From contig JAEVEX010000016.1 of assembly GCA_016842085.1 (NCBI GenBank), positions 43,651-107,650 on the forward strand: a stretch of 64,000 bases of DNA, in the 5' to 3' direction. The notes below the pieces were generated by a model. It searched no databases. It worked only from the letters and a program-made list of their open reading frames with translations, and was not told the origin of the DNA. Shown here one piece after another: positions 34,592 through 43,440 of the stretch. The position numbers were made by a program, and so were the translations under genes. The DNA is from Candidatus Thermoflexus tengchongensis (GTDB lineage: Bacteria; Chloroflexota; Anaerolineae; Thermoflexales; Thermoflexaceae). Numbering within the stretch: the first letter of the stretch is position 1; each line of letters begins with the position of its first letter.

Positions 34592-35437
34592 ATGGAGGTC
34601 CCGCAGCATCCAACCCGGATTTCAGAAGGTGTCGCAGCGATCCGTGCAACCCTGCGCGCTTACCCCACGCTGCTGCGGATTTACTGGGCCCGGACCCTGG
34701 AATACCGGGTGCAGATCCTCATCTGGATCCTCTCCGGGGCCGTGCCGCTGGTGATGCTCGCCGTCTGGCTCTCCATGGCCCGTGAGGGACCCATCGGCTC
34801 CTTCGATGCAGGGACCTTCGTGGGATATTACCTGGCTGCCATCTTCCTTCGCCGGATGACCGGGGTGTGGATCATCTGGGATCTGAACCGGGACATCCGA
34901 ATGGGGGGGTTAAGCGCACGGCTGCTGCGGCCCCTTCACCCCCTGCATTACGACCTGGCCCGGACGCTGGCCTCCCGCCCGCTCCAGGCTCTGCTGGTCG
35001 GCCCCCCGATCGCTTTAGCCCTCTATCTGTATCCAGGACCTCAGCTCGATCTCACGCCCCTTAACCTGCTTCGGGTGGCTGCCGCCACATTCATGGCTCT
35101 GTTGCTGGAATTCTTCTTTCAATATGCGATCGGCCTCACCGCTTTCTGGACCTCCCAGGCGGTGGCCTTTCACGAAGTCTGGTTCTTCATCAAAGCGCTG
35201 GGATCCGGATATGTGATCCCTCTGGCGCTGATGCCGGAAGGCATCCAGCAGGTGTTGCGCTGGACCCCATTCCCCCTGGTGCTGTCCTTTCCGCTGGAGA
35301 TGCTGCTGGGGCGCCTCCCGCCGGACCGTATCGCTCAGGGCTTCATGGCTCAGGGGCTGTGGTTGACCTTCGCGGTCACCCTGGTTGCCCTGCTCTGGCG
35401 GCTGGGGATCCGGCGTTACGAGGCCTTTGGAGCCTGA
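34592..35437 (+). CDS. ABC-2 type transporter permease
   Basis: A 281-aa membrane protein from ATG 34592; an in-frame upstream extension to 34466 overlaps the ATPase gene and lacks support. Six predicted helices include IWILSGAVPLVMLAVWLSMA and LLEFFFQYAIGLTAFWTSQAVAFHEV. LSARLLRPLHPLHYDLARTLASRPLQALL is the typical loop of DUF990-like ABC-2 permeases. These are often encoded as a pair of permeases, but only one is present here. Forms an exporter with the upstream ATPase. Confidence 0.88.
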   Translation: MEVPQHPTRISEGVAAIRATLRAYPTLLRIYWARTLEYRVQILIWILSGAVPLVMLAVWLSMAREGPIGSFDAGTFVGYYLAAIFLRRMTGVWIIWDLNRDIRMGGLSARLLRPLHPLHYDLARTLASRPLQALLVGPPIALALYLYPGPQLDLTPLNLLRVAAATFMALLLEFFFQYAIGLTAFWTSQAVAFHEVWFFIKALGSGYVIPLALMPEGIQQVLRWTPFPLVLSFPLEMLLGRLPPDRIAQGFMAQGLWLTFAVTLVALLWRLGIRRYEAFGA

Positions 35438-35441
35438 GGAT

Positions 35442-35480
35442 ATTTTTCCCTGCAGCGGCTTCGCCACCGCAGCGAAAAAT
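35442..35480. terminator. Bidirectional terminator-like hairpin after the ABC-2 permease
   Basis: ATTTTTC (35442-35448) pairs with GAAAAAT (35474-35480), and the stem continues with a few mismatches towards a CTTCG loop. T-tracts on either side allow termination in both directions. It lies just after the permease stop. Confidence 0.65.
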
Positions 35481-35643
35481 CCGTCTGGCTCTTCCCATGG
35501 ATGCGAGGGCTTTCCCGTTTCCACATCGAAGTGAGCGGGGAAGGGATCCAGCCCCCACGACGCGGTGGCCAGGGCCCTGCCTGGGGTGGATCGATCGCCT
35601 TCCCCTTCCTCCATGGTCCCTCAACGAAGTGACCGCGACATCT

Positions 35644-35665
35644 GTCGTTGGGTTCGAATTCAGGA
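35644..35665 (+). repeat. Dispersed intergenic repeat, copy 6
   Basis: GTCGTTGGGTTCGAATTCAG resembles the copy at 54239 and carries the GGGTTCGAATC-type 3' part. Confidence 0.4.
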
Positions 35666-35810
35666 CAAACAGATCATCCCTCGAGTGTTCAGGGGGGTGG
35701 GTCGCTTCGGAGACCCATCCAACCCATGAGGTGGACGGCTTCGCGATCCGTTCCACTGTCCAGACGGTTCCCTGTGGCCGGAAGGATGTCCCGGGAACAG
35801 GCGTTCGGGA

Positions 35811-36395
35811 TTATCGGCGGAGCCGGAGTGTGCGGAGCGTGTGGCCGGATCGCCGGATCTGATCGATCAGCTTCTTGATGCCCACAGTGGGCAACAGGGC
35901 GACCGGGTAAAGAACGTAGCGAAGATCACGCCCCAGGATCAGCGGCAGCAGCGGCAGCCAGATCATCCCCACAAAGAGGCTTTCATCCCAGCGGTGGGTT
36001 AGACGGTAGGCCAGCAGGAACACCGCGATGGCAAACAGAGTCTCCCAGGGCATCAGGGCGAGCATCACCCCCAGGGTGGTGGCCATCCCCTGGCCACCGC
36101 GAAAGCGAAGGAAGGGGGAGGTGTCATGGCCCAGCACAGCGACCATGCCGGCCAGGAACGCGTAGGGCTCCGCGAAACCCATCGCCTGGGCCCAGCGCAC
36201 CGCGGCGTAACCCTTGAGCATATCCAGGACCGCCACGATCACCCCCCAGCGCCAGCCCAGGTGCAGCCACACGTTCCGCGCCCCGGGATTCCCATCCCCC
36301 ACCGTCCGGATATCCAGCCCGGCCACCTGCCGGGCCACCAGATACGCGGTCGGAATCGATCCCAGCAAATAAGCGGTGAATAAGACCGTCAGCAT
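35811..36395 (-). CDS. plsY: Glycerol-3-phosphate acyltransferase PlsY
   Basis: A 194-aa integral membrane acyltransferase. Motifs include LLGSIPTAYLVARQVAGLDIRTVGDGNPGARNVW (the first conserved loop), VLDMLKGYAAVRWAQ and VLGHDTSPFLRFRGGQGMATTLGVML. It transfers the acyl group from acyl-phosphate to glycerol-3-phosphate to start phospholipid synthesis. SD GGGAGGGGG precedes the ATG. The ThiS-like gene lies 63 bp upstream on the same strand. Confidence 0.96.
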   Translation of the reverse strand: MLTVLFTAYLLGSIPTAYLVARQVAGLDIRTVGDGNPGARNVWLHLGWRWGVIVAVLDMLKGYAAVRWAQAMGFAEPYAFLAGMVAVLGHDTSPFLRFRGGQGMATTLGVMLALMPWETLFAIAVFLLAYRLTHRWDESLFVGMIWLPLLPLILGRDLRYVLYPVALLPTVGIKKLIDQIRRSGHTLRTLRLRR

Positions 36396-36458
36396 GACCC
36401 CCTCCCGATGAGAGCGAATGGGATGGGGCGGGGCCCTTCCGGGTCGATGAAGTCTCTC

Positions 36459-36656
36459 TCAGGCCTCCCCTCCGGAGATCACTGCAATGAGCTTGACCTC
36501 GTCGCCATCCTGGAGGACGGTGTTTTCATGGAGCAGCTTCCCTTCCCGCACGGCCAGCGTGATCTCCGGGTTCAGGCCCACCTGTTTCATGGCCTCCCGG
36601 ATGGTCAGACCCGCCGGCACCTCAAAGACCTGGTTGCGATAGATCAGGCGAACCAT
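36459..36656 (-). CDS. ThiS/MoaD-like ubiquitin-fold protein with C-terminal GGEA
   Basis: A 65-aa protein from ATG 36656 (SD AAGGAGG). It reads MVRLIYRNQVFEVPAGLTIREAMKQVGLNPEITLAVREGKLLHENTVLQDGDEVKLIAVISGGEA. The beta-grasp pattern, the DGDEVKLIAVISGG end and the diglycine match ThiS/MoaD/TtuB-like sulfur carriers. Unusually, Glu-Ala follows the GG, so it would need trimming before C-terminal activation, or it is not activated. No ThiF/MoeB-type E1 is nearby. Function therefore open; sulfur transfer is the family role. Confidence 0.8.
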   Translation of the reverse strand: MVRLIYRNQVFEVPAGLTIREAMKQVGLNPEITLAVREGKLLHENTVLQDGDEVKLIAVISGGEA

Positions 36657-36676
36657 GCGACCTCCTTCCTGAGGTT

Positions 36677-37112
36677 GTCGAATAAATTCGACCTCCGAGG
36701 CCTTCGGCCGATGGCCGGCGTGAGCGTCGAATGAATTCGACCTCGAGAGGCCTTTGGCCACCGGCCGGCCTGCGCCGGCCGGGAGGTGGTTTTCCCGTCG
36801 GCGAAGGCCGAGGGAAGGCTCGTAGCGCGTCGAATGAATTCGACCTCCGGGGCCTTCGGCCGATGGCCGGCCTGCGCCGGCCGGGGGGGATTTTTGTGCC
36901 GGCGAAGGCCGGCATTCGGCGCGAAGCGCCTCTTGAGGCTGATTTCAATCAGCGCAGGATGCCTGGCCATCGGCGGCCTGAGCGTCGAATGAATTCGACC
37001 TCGAGAGGCCTTCGGCTGATGGCCGGCCTGCGCCGGCCAAAAGCCCTTTCGCGTCGGCGAAGGCCGACGCTTGGCGCGTTGGCGCCTATGGAGGCCGATT
37101 TCCATCGGCGCA
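36677..37112. repeat. Block of composite palindromic repeats upstream of hisS
   Basis: Four copies of a unit begin GTCGAATGAATTCGACCTC, an inverted GTCGAA/TTCGAC hairpin, and run into GGCCTTCGGCCGATGGCC and GCCGGCCTGCGCCGGCC. They start at 36677, 36726, 36829 and 36984. A second unit starting GGCGAAGGCCG and containing the GCGCG...GCGCC and GATTTCNATC segments occurs after the third and fourth copies (about 36898-36955 and 37051-37110), with a shorter one near 36796. The result is an array of nested hairpins of about 50-150 bp. All short ORFs in it are translations of the repeats. It ends before the hisS leader. Confidence 0.85.
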
Positions 37113-37309
37113 AGAGGACAACCCCTTCGGCCTCCCGAAAATGTTTCGTCCGACCCCGATGTTCATTATAGCCCGGGGATCTTCTATATCTTTCCCGGAC
37201 TTCTGTATGGACGTGTGGCGCCGATGGCCCGGGGGATCATCGCCCTGCGGCGACCTGAGTTATGATAGGTGAGATGACCGGTTCAGGAATCCCGGTGGAG
37301 AGGTGGACG

Positions 37310-38647
37310 ATGGAGCCCCGTTTGCCCCGCGGGATGCGGGATATCCTTCCCGATCAGATGATGTTACGCCGGTATGTGATCCGCACCTTTGAAGAGATCT
37401 TCGAGGCCTATGGCTTCGAGCCGCTCCAGACGCCGGCCCTGGAGCTAAGGGAGACCCTGATGGGCAAATACGGGCCGGACGCCGAGAAGCTGATCTATGA
37501 CGCCCGTCACCGGGAGGGGAGGGAGGAGCTCAGCCTGCGTTATGATCTCTCCGTCCCCCTCGCCCGGGTGGTGGCCATGTATCCGAACCTCCCCCGTCCT
37601 TTCAAGCGGTATCAGATCGCCCCGGTCTGGCGGGCGGAGCGGCCGCAGAAAGGGCGTTACCGGGAGTTCTATCAGTGTGACGCCGACATCGTGGGCACAT
37701 CCTCCATGGCGGCTGACGCCGAGATCATCGCCCTGATCGACGAGGCCCTCACCCGCCTGGGGTTCCGCAATTTCGTTATCCTGCTCAACGATCGTAAGCT
37801 GCTGGCTGGCCTCGGCCGCTATTCGGGGGTCCCGGAGCCCCTGCTGGGGAGCCTCTACCGGGCCATCGACAAGTTCGACCGCATCGGCCTGGAGGGCGTC
37901 CGTGAGGAAATGCGCCGCTACGGGATCCCGGAGGAGGTCATCGACCGCATGCTGGAGCTGTTGCGCATCGAAGGAGAGAACGCCGACCTGCTGGAGGAGC
38001 TGGCCCATCGGATGCAGGCGGCGGAGATCTCGGAGGGCCTGGAGGGGATCCAGGAGCTCCGGACGCTGTTGCGGTTCCTGGACGAGATGGGCGTGGCCCC
38101 GGGGCGCTATCGGATCTCCTTCACCATGGTGCGGGGCCTGGAATATTACACGGGTCCCATCTTCGAGACGGTGGTCACCGAGCCAAAGATCGGCTCCATC
38201 ACCGGCGGCGGCCGTTATGATGGCCTGGTGGGTCTGTTCGCCAAACAGAGCGTCCCCATGACCGGGACCAGCTTCGGGATCGAGCGGATCATCGATGTGA
38301 TCCAGGAGCTGGGGATGGCCCCGCCGGATCTGCCCCGCACGCCGATCCAGGTGCTGGTGACGGTGTTCGATGAGCCCCGCATGGGCGCTTCCATCGCCCT
38401 CGCCCGGATCTTCCGGCAGGCGGGGCTTCACACGATGTTCTATTTCGAACCCCGCCGTCTGGAGGCCCAGCTGCGCTACGCCCACCAGAAGGGCATCCCC
38501 TTCGTTGCCATCCTTGGGCCGGATGAGGAGGCCCAGGGCGTGGTCACCGTTCGGGACATGCGGAGCGGGGAGCAGCGAAGCCTACCCCCCGAAGAGGCGG
38601 CGCGCTGGATCCAGCTGGCTCTGGAAGGAGGTGGCTATGGCCGATGA
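37310..38647 (+). CDS. hisS: Histidyl-tRNA synthetase
   Basis: A 445-aa class II synthetase from ATG 37310; GGAGAGG lies upstream and 37262 is an alternative. Motifs are PRGMRDILPDQMMLRRYVIRTFEEIFEAYGFEPLQTP, LRYDLSVPLARVVAMYP, RPFKRYQIAPVWRAERPQKGRYREFYQCDADIVG (motif 2 with the Arg contacting ATP) and the histidine-binding MVRGLEYYTGPIFE. GTSFGIERI is motif 3. The C-terminal anticodon-binding domain follows. It charges tRNA-His. It overlaps the next gene by 11 bp, which could couple translation. Confidence 0.95.
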   Translation: MEPRLPRGMRDILPDQMMLRRYVIRTFEEIFEAYGFEPLQTPALELRETLMGKYGPDAEKLIYDARHREGREELSLRYDLSVPLARVVAMYPNLPRPFKRYQIAPVWRAERPQKGRYREFYQCDADIVGTSSMAADAEIIALIDEALTRLGFRNFVILLNDRKLLAGLGRYSGVPEPLLGSLYRAIDKFDRIGLEGVREEMRRYGIPEEVIDRMLELLRIEGENADLLEELAHRMQAAEISEGLEGIQELRTLLRFLDEMGVAPGRYRISFTMVRGLEYYTGPIFETVVTEPKIGSITGGGRYDGLVGLFAKQSVPMTGTSFGIERIIDVIQELGMAPPDLPRTPIQVLVTVFDEPRMGASIALARIFRQAGLHTMFYFEPRRLEAQLRYAHQKGIPFVAILGPDEEAQGVVTVRDMRSGEQRSLPPEEAARWIQLALEGGGYGR

Positions 38648-39995
38648 TCGGGTGGGGGTGATCGGGCTGGGGTATGTGGGGCTGCCGCTGGCGGTGGCCT
38701 TCGCCGAGGTCGGCTGCGAGGTGGTAGGGGTGGATGTGGATGCGGGGAAGGTGGCCCTCTTGATGGCCGGGCGCAGCCCCATCCGGGATGTCCCAGTGGA
38801 GGTCCTCCAGGCGGTTCAGAAGGCGGGGCGGTTCCGGGCGACCACGGATTACGGCGAGCTCCGGGGGGTGGAGGCGATGTTCATCTGCGTGCCCACGCCC
38901 TATGACGCGATGCGGGCGCCGGATCTTTCATATGTGAGGGCGGCGGCGGAAGGGATCGTGCCCCATCTGCGGCGGGGGCAGCTGGTGATTTTGCAGAGCA
39001 CCACCTATCCGGGGACCACGGAGGAGGTGGTGCGGCCGATTCTGGAACGCAGCGGGCTGCGGGCGGGGGAGGATTTCGACCTGGCCTTCTCGCCGGAGCG
39101 CATCGATCCGGGGAACCGGGAGTGGACGGTGCGGAACACGCCGAAGGTGGTGGGGGGTGTGACGCCCCGGAGCACGGCGCGGGCGGCGGCGCTGCTGAGG
39201 CGGCTGGGGGCGCCGGTTCACCCGGTGTCATCGCCACGGGTGGCGGAGATGAGCAAGTTGCTGGAGAACATCTTCCGGAGCGTGAACATCGCCCTGGTGA
39301 ACGAGCTGGCACTGTTGTGCGAGCGGATGGGGATCGACATCTGGGAGGTGATCGAGGCCGCGAAGACCAAGCCCTTCGGCTTTATGGCTTTCTATCCGGG
39401 GCCAGGGGTGGGGGGGCATTGCATCCCCGTGGATCCCTATTATCTATCGTGGAAAGCGCGGGAATATGACTTTTACACGAAGTTCATCGAGCTGGCGGCG
39501 GAAGTGAACCAGGCGATGCCGTTCCACGTGGTGCGTAAGGTGGAGGAGGCGCTGGACCGGTATGGGGGGCAAGGGTTGCGGGGGGCGCGGGTGCTGGTGC
39601 TGGGGGTGGCCTTCAAACGGGAGGTGGACGATGCGCGCAACAGCCCGGCGGAACGGATCATCGAGCTGCTGCTGGAGCGGGGAGCGGAAGTCGTCTACCA
39701 CGATCCGTATGTGCCGCGGTTCCGGGTGGGGGGGAATGTGTTCCGGCGGGAGGAGAGGGAGCTGGGGTCCGTGCCGCTCGAGGAGGAATGGCTGCGATGG
39801 GCGGATGTGGTGGTCATTGTGACGGGCCATCGGGCGGTGGATTACAGTCGGGTGCTGCGGACGGCGCGGCTGGTGGTGGACACATGCAACGCCACGGCGG
39901 GAACCCCCCACGGTTCCGCCCTCGTCATTCGCCTGGGCGCCCCGATGCCGGAAGGAAACCATCGGTCGCATCCGCCGGGATCACTGGAGGGATGA
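38637..39995 (+). CDS. Nucleotide-sugar dehydrogenase (UDP-sugar 6-dehydrogenase family)
   Basis: A 452-aa NAD-dependent oxidase of the WecC/WbpA/Ugd family. The ATG at 38637 has GGAGGTGG upstream and overlaps the hisS end. N-terminal VGVIGLGYVGLPLAVAFAEVGCEVVGVDVD is the Rossmann motif. STTYPGTTEEVV, FSPERIDPGN, EMSKLLENIFRSVNIALVNELALLCERMG and the catalytic GVGGHCIPVDPYYLS Cys follow. It most resembles UDP-N-acetyl-sugar dehydrogenases of polysaccharide pathways. Codons are unusually G-rich (GGG, GTG), unlike hisS, which may indicate transfer or different selection. The exact sugar is not determined. Confidence 0.9.
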   Translation: MADDRVGVIGLGYVGLPLAVAFAEVGCEVVGVDVDAGKVALLMAGRSPIRDVPVEVLQAVQKAGRFRATTDYGELRGVEAMFICVPTPYDAMRAPDLSYVRAAAEGIVPHLRRGQLVILQSTTYPGTTEEVVRPILERSGLRAGEDFDLAFSPERIDPGNREWTVRNTPKVVGGVTPRSTARAAALLRRLGAPVHPVSSPRVAEMSKLLENIFRSVNIALVNELALLCERMGIDIWEVIEAAKTKPFGFMAFYPGPGVGGHCIPVDPYYLSWKAREYDFYTKFIELAAEVNQAMPFHVVRKVEEALDRYGGQGLRGARVLVLGVAFKREVDDARNSPAERIIELLLERGAEVVYHDPYVPRFRVGGNVFRREERELGSVPLEEEWLRWADVVVIVTGHRAVDYSRVLRTARLVVDTCNATAGTPHGSALVIRLGAPMPEGNHRSHPPGSLEG

Positions 39996-40001
39996 AGATC
40001 C

Positions 40002-40580
40002 ATGGAGACATCACGCGCAACCGCAACTGTTTCCAGGGGACGATTGTGGGCCGCGCGCATCGCCGTGGTGATCATCCTGATCGGCGCGGTCTGGTTCACC
40101 CTGCGCTATCGGGATCGTTTTCAGGAGTGGGCGCGCTTCGGCTACCCGGCCATCTTCCTGATCAGCGCGTTGACCAACGCCACGCTGATCCTCCCTCTGC
40201 CCGGACTCGCCGTAACCACACTGGCCGGCGGGATGTTCAACCCGTGGATCGTGGGCGTGGTGGCCGGTCTGGGCCAGGCCGCGGGGGAGCTCAGCGGGTA
40301 TCTGGCCGGCTACGGCGGCCAGAACCTGGCGGAGGAACTGCCCCGCTATGAGCAGATCGCTCGCTGGATACGCCGCTACGGCCCCGCCGTGATCTTCATC
40401 CTCGCCCTGGTCCCGAACCCGCTCTTCGACGTCGCCGGGATCATCGCTGGCTCCACCCGCATGCCTTTGCTGTATTTTCTCCTCCCATGCGCAGCCGGGA
40501 AGATCCTTAAGAACCTGATCGCCGCCTGGGCAGGATTCTATGGAATCGAATTGTTACAGCGATGGTTCGGGGGGATGTAA
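40002..40580 (+). CDS. VTT-domain (DedA/TVP38-like) membrane protein
   Basis: A 192-aa protein with five or more helices. ALTNATLILPLPGLAVTTLAGGMFNPWIVGVVAGLGQAAGELSGYLAGYGGQ contains the VTT core pattern with ExxGYxxGxxG, and NPLFDVAGIIAGSTRMPLLYF completes it. Family members influence membrane lipid scrambling and transport. It starts 6 bp after the dehydrogenase stop and is followed at once by the YfhO-like gene, so the three may be co-transcribed. Confidence 0.88.
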   Translation: METSRATATVSRGRLWAARIAVVIILIGAVWFTLRYRDRFQEWARFGYPAIFLISALTNATLILPLPGLAVTTLAGGMFNPWIVGVVAGLGQAAGELSGYLAGYGGQNLAEELPRYEQIARWIRRYGPAVIFILALVPNPLFDVAGIIAGSTRMPLLYFLLPCAAGKILKNLIAAWAGFYGIELLQRWFGGM

Positions 40581-40583
40581 GGG

Positions 40584-43310
40584 GTGCGAACGGCTTACGA
40601 TATCCGATCGCTCCGATGGCTCATCCGAGCAGGTCCTTTCCTGCTGGCCTCCGGGCTCATGCTCCTGGCCCTGTTCCCCCTGGCGTTTTCCCCCGGCATC
40701 CTGATGCGAGGGGATGTCGCCCTCTATTTCTACCCTTACTGGGAAGCCGCCGCCCGGGCGACCCGCGAGGGCCGCCTCCCCCTGTGGAACCCGGACCTCT
40801 TCGCCGGCGTTCCGTTCCTGGCCAATCCCCAGATCGGCTTCTTCTATCCGCCGAACCGGGCGCTCTCATGGCTGCCGGTTCCTGCCGCTTTGAAGGTTTC
40901 CATTCTTCTCCACGCCCTCTGGGCCGCGGGGGGGATGCTCGAGCTGGCTCGCCGACTGGGTTATCGAACCGGCGGATCCATAGCCGCTGCGGCTGCCTAC
41001 GCCCTGGGGGGCTACTTCCTCGCCCAGGCGGAGCACATCAACCAGTTCCAGGCGCTGGCCTGGCTGCCGTGGATGGCGTGGGCATGGGCGACGGGCCGGC
41101 CCGCGGGCGTGGGGCTGGCGGGAGCGATGCAGATCCTCTGCGGCCATGCCCAGACCGTGATGCTCTCCTGGATCGCCCTGTTGATCTTCTTCGCACCCCC
41201 CCGGGGGGATCGCGTTCGCCTGTTGGGATGGGTCCAGGCGTGGAGAACCGGAGCGCTGGGCGGGGCCCTCGCGGTGGGCCTGAGCGCGATCCAGTGGTTT
41301 CCCAGCCTCCAGCTTGCCCAAGTATCCATTCGGGCGGGGGGCCTTCCCCTGAAGGAGGCCCTTTCGTTTTCCCTGGCGCCTGGGCTGATCGGCCGCTCGC
41401 TGCTTCCTGGGCGAGAGGCCCCTGCTTTCACAGAGTTCACGGCCTATGTGGGGCTCCTGGGACTGCTGGCCCTGACGGCAGGGATCGGTCGGCCGGACTG
41501 GGGGCGCTGGGGGATTGTGGCCGGAGTAGGATTGTTCTTCGCCCTGGGCGCCTACAACCCGCTTTATGTGCTCCTCACCGGGCTGCTCCCTCCCCTGCGT
41601 GCCTTCCGGGTCCCGGCTCGCTGGCTGGCCCTCTGGGCCTTCGGGGCCGCCCTGGGGATCGGCGCCGGATTCGATCGGGGATTCGCGGGGCTCCCTTCTC
41701 GACGCCTGGCTCTCTGGGCCCTGGCGGTTCTTACCCTGATGGGCCTCGCCCTCGCGGCCGCGCCCATCCGCCCGCCTGGAATGACCGGCCCCCTGGGGCC
41801 AATGGATCCTTCCCGCATCGCATTCGGGCTGGGCCTGCTCCTGGTCGGGCTCCTTCTGGCGAAGCGGCTTCCTCGGGCGTTCTGGCTCGGGCTTTGGGCC
41901 GCGGAGCTCGTCGGGGTGGCGTGGGGACTTCCCCTGAACCGCCTCACCGCCCCCGCGGCATGGTTCGATCCCCGCCTCCCGGCGGTGGTGCTGCGGGATC
42001 TCCTAACTCAGGAAGGGCCCTGGGCCGGGCGGATCCTGAGCGTGGTGGATCTGCGTTTCGACTCTGGGGATCTGGGGGAATGGCGGAGCATCTTCGAGGG
42101 CCGGCTCCCGCCCGAAGCCTTCGAAGAGTTCCTGATCGCCACAAAATACAAGGAAGCCCTGATCGCCAACCTCCCCTTGGCTTATGGCCTGCCGGCGGTG
42201 GACGGATACGATGGCGGGGTGCTCCCATTGCGGCGCTACATCGAGCTGGTCCGTCGCTTCGTCCCTCCAGACCGCCTGTTGATGGACGGGCGGCTATGGG
42301 AGACGCTGCCCGCCCTTCCAGATCCCCGCTGGCTGCAGATCCTGGGGGTCCGCTGGATCGTCATGGATCGCCTGCGCGATGAGTGGATCGAGGGCGTGTT
42401 TTACGATCGCGGCGTCGTGGCGAACGCCTGCTTGTCGGAGCCCATCGAAGCGGGGCCATTCCCCCCATTTGAGGCTACCGAGCTGCGCATCCGGATCTCG
42501 TCCTCGTTCCCACCCCGAACCCCCCTGGGGATCGCGGAGCTCCAGACGATCGAAGGGGACGTCCTCTCGCTTCCGGTGGAAATGGGAGAAGCCGGACGAC
42601 CCGCTGTCGTTCGCTGGGCGGCGCCTCGCAGGGTTCGCCGTCTGATCCTGCGTCCGGATCCCGGAAGCTGCGCGCGGGGCGGATGGCAGGTGGAAGGCGG
42701 TGCCCTGGTGGATGGGCGGACTGGCGCATTTCAGGCGCTGGTCCTGAGCCCGGGCGGATCCTTTGCCCTGCGTTACGCAGGGGATGTCAAGATCTACGAG
42801 TTCCGGAAGAGCCTGCCGCGCCTTTACGGTGTGTGCGCTGCGGCCTTCGCCCCGAACGAAGCGGAGGCCATGACTGGCCTGACCGATCCCGCCTTCGATC
42901 CGTCCCGGATGGTGGTGATCGAAGGGGAAGCTGGTGGATCGGATATGGCACCCCGCCCGTGTGGAGTAGAGGTGCAGTGGATCCGCTTCACGCCCGAGAT
43001 CCGTGAAGCGAAGGTCCGTTTCGAGGAAGAGGGATGGCTGGTGCTGCTGGAATCCTGGGATGGGGGATGGCGGGCGTGGGTCGATGGGCGGCCGGCTCCC
43101 ATCCGCCCGGCCAACGGGTTGTTCCAGGCGATCCGGGTTCCGGCAGGCGTTCATCGGATCCGCTGGGAATACCGACCGGGATCATGGCCGCTGGGCATGG
43201 CGGTGACCGCCATCAGCCTGCTGACCGGGTTAGGAGCCTGGCGATGGCGCAGGGCAGGGCGCAGAAAACTGCCCGAAAGGGAGGCTCAGGAGCCCACGCC
43301 GATCCCCTAA
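40584..43310 (+). CDS. YfhO-like multi-pass membrane protein
   Basis: A 908-aa protein starting at GTG 40584, 3 bp after the previous stop. About a dozen helices occupy the first 440 residues. Conserved features include GDVALYFYPYWEAAARATREGRLPLWNPDLFAGVPFLANPQIGFFYPPNRALSWL, the YfhO signature, which resembles GT-C glycosyltransferase loops. A large extracytoplasmic C-terminal region and a final helix (AVTAISLLTGLGAW) follow. YfhO proteins are thought to act in glycosylation of cell-surface polymers. With the upstream nucleotide-sugar dehydrogenase this suggests a surface-carbohydrate unit. Confidence 0.85.
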   Translation: MRTAYDIRSLRWLIRAGPFLLASGLMLLALFPLAFSPGILMRGDVALYFYPYWEAAARATREGRLPLWNPDLFAGVPFLANPQIGFFYPPNRALSWLPVPAALKVSILLHALWAAGGMLELARRLGYRTGGSIAAAAAYALGGYFLAQAEHINQFQALAWLPWMAWAWATGRPAGVGLAGAMQILCGHAQTVMLSWIALLIFFAPPRGDRVRLLGWVQAWRTGALGGALAVGLSAIQWFPSLQLAQVSIRAGGLPLKEALSFSLAPGLIGRSLLPGREAPAFTEFTAYVGLLGLLALTAGIGRPDWGRWGIVAGVGLFFALGAYNPLYVLLTGLLPPLRAFRVPARWLALWAFGAALGIGAGFDRGFAGLPSRRLALWALAVLTLMGLALAAAPIRPPGMTGPLGPMDPSRIAFGLGLLLVGLLLAKRLPRAFWLGLWAAELVGVAWGLPLNRLTAPAAWFDPRLPAVVLRDLLTQEGPWAGRILSVVDLRFDSGDLGEWRSIFEGRLPPEAFEEFLIATKYKEALIANLPLAYGLPAVDGYDGGVLPLRRYIELVRRFVPPDRLLMDGRLWETLPALPDPRWLQILGVRWIVMDRLRDEWIEGVFYDRGVVANACLSEPIEAGPFPPFEATELRIRISSSFPPRTPLGIAELQTIEGDVLSLPVEMGEAGRPAVVRWAAPRRVRRLILRPDPGSCARGGWQVEGGALVDGRTGAFQALVLSPGGSFALRYAGDVKIYEFRKSLPRLYGVCAAAFAPNEAEAMTGLTDPAFDPSRMVVIEGEAGGSDMAPRPCGVEVQWIRFTPEIREAKVRFEEEGWLVLLESWDGGWRAWVDGRPAPIRPANGLFQAIRVPAGVHRIRWEYRPGSWPLGMAVTAISLLTGLGAWRWRRAGRRKLPEREAQEPTPIP

Positions 43311-43341
43311 GACCGGAAGCGATCCGGCGCACACCGGCACC

Positions 43342-43371
43342 TTCAGATCCAATCGTTAGCTGCGCTACAAT
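43342..43371 (+). promoter_or_regulatory. Promoter of the SPFH/S24 operon
   Basis: A TTCAGA -35 (43342-43347), 18-bp spacer and TACAAT -10 (43366-43371) lie about 70 bp upstream of the first SPFH gene. The -10 is a good match; the -35 is weaker. Confidence 0.5.
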
Positions 43372-43440
43372 AGAAGGTGATAACAAACGGGTGGCTCGAG
43401 AGCGGGTTTCCTGGCTTCCCGGGATCAGGGGGCTGCGCCG

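Larger units (their letters stand above)
35438..35810. other. Intergenic region between ABC-2 permease and plsY
   Basis: No coding gene is seen. It contains the terminator and a dispersed repeat copy at 35644-35665. Confidence 0.5.

Noticed and set aside
36622..37171. Several ORFs in the palindromic repeat block (such as 36644-37105 and 36731-37171)
   Set aside because: All are translations of the same repeats in different frames, with repeated peptide blocks, so they do not represent a gene.
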